Assembly (NCBI GenBank): GCA_033675545.1
Contig: JAWDGP010000089.1
Span: 142,501 to 206,500, forward strand
DNA length: 64,000 nt
Source of the DNA: Elysia crispata
Taxonomy: Eukaryota; Mollusca; Gastropoda; Plakobranchidae
Direction: 5' to 3'
The position numbers and the translations under genes were made by a program. The stretch's first letter is position 1; each line of letters starts with the position of its first letter. This document shows, piece after piece, positions 59,201 to 64,000 of this stretch. A model generated the notes under the pieces. The model made no database searches, was not told where the DNA came from, and saw only the letters and a program-made list of their open reading frames with translations.

Positions 59201-62200
59201 GCACTTTATCTTAGAAAAGATAACGTCAAATTAAATAAAACTAAAAAATGTTTCAAACCTCTGTAACCTCCAGATCAATTCGTTCTTTAATTTCAATATT
59301 CAAAGCTTATAAATAGTAAAAGAGTGATAATGTCAAAAAGCAAACTTAGTTGCAACCGAAAATGGCCATAGAAAATGTATCTATGAATTTTTTTAAAAAA
59401 GCTATAACAGTTTCGATTGTCTTACTCTAGAATTATCCACGTGCAAAGCAAATAATTTTTAAATGCTCTCCACCCTAATCTTGACCTTTTCATATGTTTT
59501 CATCTAGTTATTTATCTGTTGCTCTTGTAAGTTGATCCAAAGCACAAGAAAACACATATTTTCCATTCTTTTTCACCGGCTTCTTTTCTGCAAGTCATTC
59601 AGTCTTAAGCTGTGCCCTTTGCTCAAATATTATTGGCAAGTTTTTCTCTGCCTTATCTGCATATCAGGAGCTGTTCATGTTCTATTCAGACACTCTGCAA
59701 AGTTATTAAGATCTGATTTCATGGATGCTCAACCATTTATGCCATAAGTAAATTGTAAATTTTCAGTTATGCTGCCACCAATATTGATTGTCTCTTCATG
59801 ATCTTTAAGTTACATCAGCCACCATGGTTCTTTCTAGTATGATCATGTTGAAGCTATGGGGAAAAGCAAACAGCCTGAACTTTCAAAACCACTGTTGAAT
59901 AGTATATAAATTTAGATAAAACTCAACTCATTTTGTAAAATTCAAATCAACATCTTAAAAAAATCTTCATTTCCTTTCTTTATCTATAGTTTTTAACTCA
60001 ACATAGATGCATATTACACAATAGATAAAATTTCTTTCATAAATTGCATTGAACAGACTAAAGTGATGTGTAAATAAGGATATATTCAAGGCTGTGACTA
60101 CTGATTAATTTTCTACCATTTGTTATTTTTGTTGTTTTGAAAATTATGTATATAATCTTATTTTGGTGAAATTTCCTAAATTTTTTTTCTATAGTATGGA
60201 AAAGTCCAGGATATGTCTCAATAACAAGAGGACCAAATTTTCACAATATAGTCTCTATGAAAAAGCAATTAAAAATTTGTGTTTTTGATGCAGAGCATAA
60301 AACTGTTGTTTGTGATGTGGTTGAAAAAATTCATGAAAATGATACTTTTTGACAAACCCTGCTATCAGTAAAAGCTAATTTATGAGTCATTTTCTGGTTC
60401 TGCTGAATTCTTTAGCTTAATGAGTACATTTTTAGAAAGAAAAAGTTTGTTATCGAGCAGATATTGATTTTTCTATGACAAAAATCAAAACATCTTTTCT
60501 TAGTGTCATACCACATATATAAATTAAAGGGTAATTATGTTAGCGTTCTCTGTTTGCACTATTCCATATAAGGTTCATTGTCACACCAAGTTATAGCAGT
60601 TAGGAGGAATATGACTAAATGCCATGCAATGTGTGGGTCAATATCTGAACATAAACCTGTCGGTATGGATCTTTACCTAACTGTCAAATTAGTCTTATCA
60701 TCAATTTGCTCATTATTTAGAGAATTTCAAACTGAAGATGAGGCAGCTGCATTTCTTAAAAGCTCTTGTATTTTAACTTAAAAAATAATCTGAAATATTT
60801 ATTAGCTGCACTGATATTATTTTTGAAGAGTTGCTGCTTTTACAAAGAGAAATATAGAGGTATCTATGTGTTTTGTTAAAAGATTTATAGAATACAAAAT
60901 AACAAATGACAATTTTTTTTTCAACTCATCAAACATCAGTTGGTTTTATGTACAAGGAAGTTTACTCCAAATTATAAAAAAAAAATGTGACTTAAAGGCA
61001 GTGTAAATTAAAATGAAAAATACTAATGTTCCTCAGATAATAAGAGAGGTAGGCTTCACTTACGCCAAGTAATCTGCTAAGAATAATCACGGCATCTCTC
61101 TCTTTATCATTCCTCTGTAAAGTGTCTGCCTCAGCCAAAATGGATGCAACCAAGTTCAGGGTCAAGTTCTGACCTCCATCAGCTACAACATGTTCATGAA
61201 CCTGTAGACATTAAAATGAAATTGCAAGATTTATTAACATATAAGAAATGAACCCCCAAAAAATCCAAAAAGATCCTGGTGGATTGTTGGACAAATAGAG
61301 TAAAGAAACTTATATCATAACTCCAAGACAGACGCAATATTAGTCACTTTTTATATCCAAATAGTAAAGCAAAAACACCACACTTGGAGGACAACTTGGT
61401 AATTATAAAGGATCCAAAAAGGACGTGTGTGTGTCTGTAAATAGTGTGAAACAAGGTTTAGAAAGAGACAGGCACACCACTTTATAACTACGGGACTAAA
61501 AAAAGAAACAACACAAGTATAGATTAAACATAAAAACATTTCGCATTTATTGTGGCTTCATCAGAGTGTGTAGGAAAAAATTGACTTCAACAAGTTATAC
61601 AAAACATTGGAGGAGCTGGGCTCAGATGGGAGAAATGATTGGTTGGGGGAGGCGCAGTGCGCAGAATGCTTCAAAGTTCAGTGCAATGGCTAGGGATGGT
61701 GATGGCAGAGGGCGTGACCTCGTTGATATGAGGGTAAGATAAGGCTGGAGCGCGTGTTTGGAATAAAATATTAGGGCTGGTTAGTATCTGTAGAGAAATC
61801 AAAATTCAAAAATAGGGAAAAGGTTTTTTTTTTGGTTTTACACCTGATTTAAATGGGGGATGCTTATGTAGAAGAATGATAGTTGATACGTCAGAGAGAG
61901 AGATGTAGAGGGTCTCTAATAAATAGGTGGTAATGTAGATGGGGATTTCAATCCCCGTGTTTCTCAAGAAATGGACACAAAAATTTTGAGGATATGAATA
62001 TACTTTGATCAAAACTGATCCAACGGCTTCTGTTAAAGAAGGGAGAGATATCTTTTCTTACCCTTGGAAAAAAATTTTTGAAGAATGTATAGATGTAGTC
62101 ATTATTCAGGGACCTTCTCTCATCCATCAATACAGTTTCAATATAGTCTATGAAAGAGTTGCACTTGCACAGCGTATTCACAAGCATGTGGTCTGGGTCT

Positions 62201-63203
62201 GCAGTCTAGAAAACAGAAAAAATCAAAGAGTATAAGTCAAATTCAGTTCCTTTCTACTTAATTAGAAGTCAAAATATTTGCAAAGTTTATGTTAGCATGA
62301 ACATAATCAAAAAACTTTTTATCCTGAAGCAAATAAGTTTTTATCATCTTTCTGTAAGTCCTTGCTGTAGCCATGACCACCCCATTGTTCAAAGGATCAA
62401 AGAAATTTTTTACTGTTTAAAAAATGATGTTCGCAGATAATGTACAAAATCAGCTATATCAAAGCTGATTTGCCGCATGAGCTGCTTTAAACTTTTTATT
62501 TTAAGTAATTTTTTTAAATTAATGTTTGCAGGTTTTTCACAGGAAAAGCTATAAGCTATGTTCTTTAAAAAAAGAAAAGCTGACCTGCCACATACAAGAT
62601 CCTGCATTGTTTTGAAAAAACACAAAAAGATTAAGTTTTGCAAACATAATTTACAAACCTGAGATGTCTCCATGATTTCATTCCACATCTTTGCAAAGTA
62701 AGGTAAATGTAATGGTACACCCTCATACGCAACCATTGCATCTATTTAAAAAAAAGATCAGGGGACAGAGAGAACAAAAAAAAATATGTCATTGATCATT
62801 CCTATATTTTGATTGAAAAGAGCCAGACAAAACAAGATAGTTTCAAGTATGTTTTAAAAAGAATACTCAACTCTCCTTTTCCCCAATGCAATATGTTATC
62901 ATTTGAAAAAGCAGAAATTAATATCAATCAATCAATCAGGTGCCCTGCTTTTTTAGATGATAATTTTTCCTGCATCTTGATACCTCGTTGCTTTTAGTGC
63001 ATCAGTCACTCATCCTACATTTAGCCACTTTCTCAGACAAGAAAGTAATTAACAATGTACAAATTAGCATCCCACTTACACAAGTTGATCAAATCAGCAT
63101 TGAGCATTTTTAGATTGATGGCCATTCTACACATTCTGTCGATCAGGCGATGGTATGGTTCATAGTAGCTGATTAGAGCACGATCATAGTCATCATCAGA
63201 GCC
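56221..63203 (-). CDS. USP34: USP34-type giant ubiquitin-specific protease, C-terminal six exons (gene continues past the right edge)
   Basis: Exons in transcript order: 63080-63203, 62659-62741, 62062-62205, 61064-61201, 58057-58396, 56221-56972. They join in phase and encode about 526 residues to a TGA at 56221. The match to the USP34 C-terminus covers VAYEGVPLHLPYFAKMWNEI, the segment VLMDERRSLNNDYIYTFF, then ELRAIQLVLSVHPE, a Gln/Ala/Arg/Glu helix, a basic stretch (RRERESRKRRDEGNKKR) that could be a nuclear signal, a Ser/Pro-rich acidic tail, and a last predicted helix VDIYEKVIKSADAVLLIL. Human USP34 is about 3546 residues; it removes ubiquitin from substrates including axins in Wnt signalling (established). 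The catalytic Cys/His domain lies outside the window, so activity cannot be judged. The variable Ser-rich tail is longest in exon 56221-56972. The first visible exon starts in phase 0, so an upstream exon must precede 63204. Confidence 0.88.
58397..61063. other. USP34 intron, nothing further recognised
   Basis: AT-rich sequence between coding exons 61064-61201 and 58057-58396, whose phases join directly, so no exon is required here. Confidence 0.5.
61500..62045 (-). mobile_element. Possible Penelope-like element tail in a USP34 intron
   Basis: On the minus strand just past the exon 62062-62205 is a segment that reads in broken frames like CPFLEKHGD and NPHLHYHLFIRDPLHLSLRR, ending in CTGATGAAGCC and GCGAAATG (61564-61536). 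CTGATGA plus GAAA tails are typical of Penelope-like retroelements. The match is from memory and partial. Confidence 0.25.
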
Positions 63204-64000
63204 CTGTAGAATTAAACACATTTTATCTAGAACTCTTGATCATAAATTTCAGATCATTGATTGTAGCACACTTTTGATTTAACTATTACAATTATCTCAA
63301 ATTGCCAAAAGCATTTTCAAAAGTTTCAGATTTCTGGAATTTTCAGCTTAAAAGGAGTGACTGGAAATCTTAACTAGTTTTGAGGGTTCTAAATACTTTC
63401 CATTTGTTTGTTTGATTACCTCAAATTGTTATTTTTTCCTTTAAATGGCACATGCAGCCAGCAATAAGTTAATCTGACACTATATCCAAATACAATTTGA
63501 TAAAAACAGCAATTTTAGGTAAAAATCTGGTCTTATTTTCTATCTTCACAAAGTAGCTTTGTGCAGCTTTAAAGAAAAACAAAATATAAGAATTTCAAGA
63601 TGCACAAAAGAACACCCGTGTAATCTTTCAAATCATATTGTAACAGTCTTGGGTCCCTTCCACTTTGAAAACTAAGGCAGAAGAATTCTCATTTTCTTCA
63701 ATGAACGTGTGTTTCTTTTTTATAAGGTAAAATAGGAAGTTTTAAAGATAAGTATCTTATGTTAAACTGAACAAGCATTCAAATGTGAACATAAACTGAA
63801 AAAAAAAAAAAGAGCTTTAATATGTTTATTTCTTCACATAAAAATATATATGACTTGGAATAATTTTCTACAATAAGTTTCAAAGATAATTAAAAGTTGA
63901 TCTCTACAACTTATTCATTTGTTTCCATATCATAACAGCCTTCTTCTTTCAGTCTTGAGATATATGCTCTTTTGTTTTAAGGAAGCATGCATATAATAAA

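Noticed and set aside
63600..63720. Minus-strand peptide-like stretch near the right edge (DPRLLQYDLKDYTG) as an extra USP34 exon
   Set aside because: No donor gives the phase 0 needed to join the next exon at 63203.

Overview
This is animal nuclear DNA, most likely from a mollusc and probably a heterobranch gastropod. The genes are split by many GT-AG introns. The intergenic DNA is AT-rich and full of long microsatellites: GAA, AAT, AGT/GTA, GA/CT, TATG, and scattered TAGATC motifs of the kind I associate with heterobranch snails. The decayed LINE tails resemble molluscan families. The gastropod call is inference; no rRNA, mitochondrial or other taxonomic marker is present.

Three genes are recognised with confidence. 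(1) ABCC10/MRP7-type ABC transporter, minus strand, coding from 38750 to 23434 in 18 exons that join in frame to a 1600-residue protein. (2) AHSA1/Aha1, the Hsp90 ATPase activator, plus strand, 43167 to 53352, nine exons, 345 residues, with a polyadenylation signal at 53512. (3) The C-terminal six exons of a USP34-type giant ubiquitin protease, minus strand, 63203 to 56221; the rest, including the catalytic domain, lies beyond the right edge. ABCC10 and AHSA1 are head-to-head across about 4.4 kb. AHSA1 and USP34 are tail-to-tail with closely opposed polyadenylation signals.

The left third (1 to about 18.6 kb) is mostly repeat DNA but contains a set of phase-compatible, exon-like segments on the minus strand (8996 to 362) of an unrecognised protein. 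A promoter-like cluster (CRE, octamer, GC box) lies at 18494-18565, with a possible ATG-plus-donor first exon at 18326. These are model-level calls.

Mobile-element traces are two LINE reverse-transcriptase C-terminal remnants (about 2.75-3.06 kb and 40.95-41.27 kb), a possible DNA-transposon relic with 10-bp inverted ends in AHSA1 intron 2, and a possible Penelope-like tail in a USP34 intron. Simple repeats often sit inside larger duplicated units (14 kb, 16.1-16.4 kb, 21.4-21.9 kb), and one directly abuts an ABCC10 splice donor.

I found no tRNA or rRNA gene, no CRISPR array, no bacterial-type operon and no convincing wholly new gene system. The least explained item is the left-side multi-exon gene.
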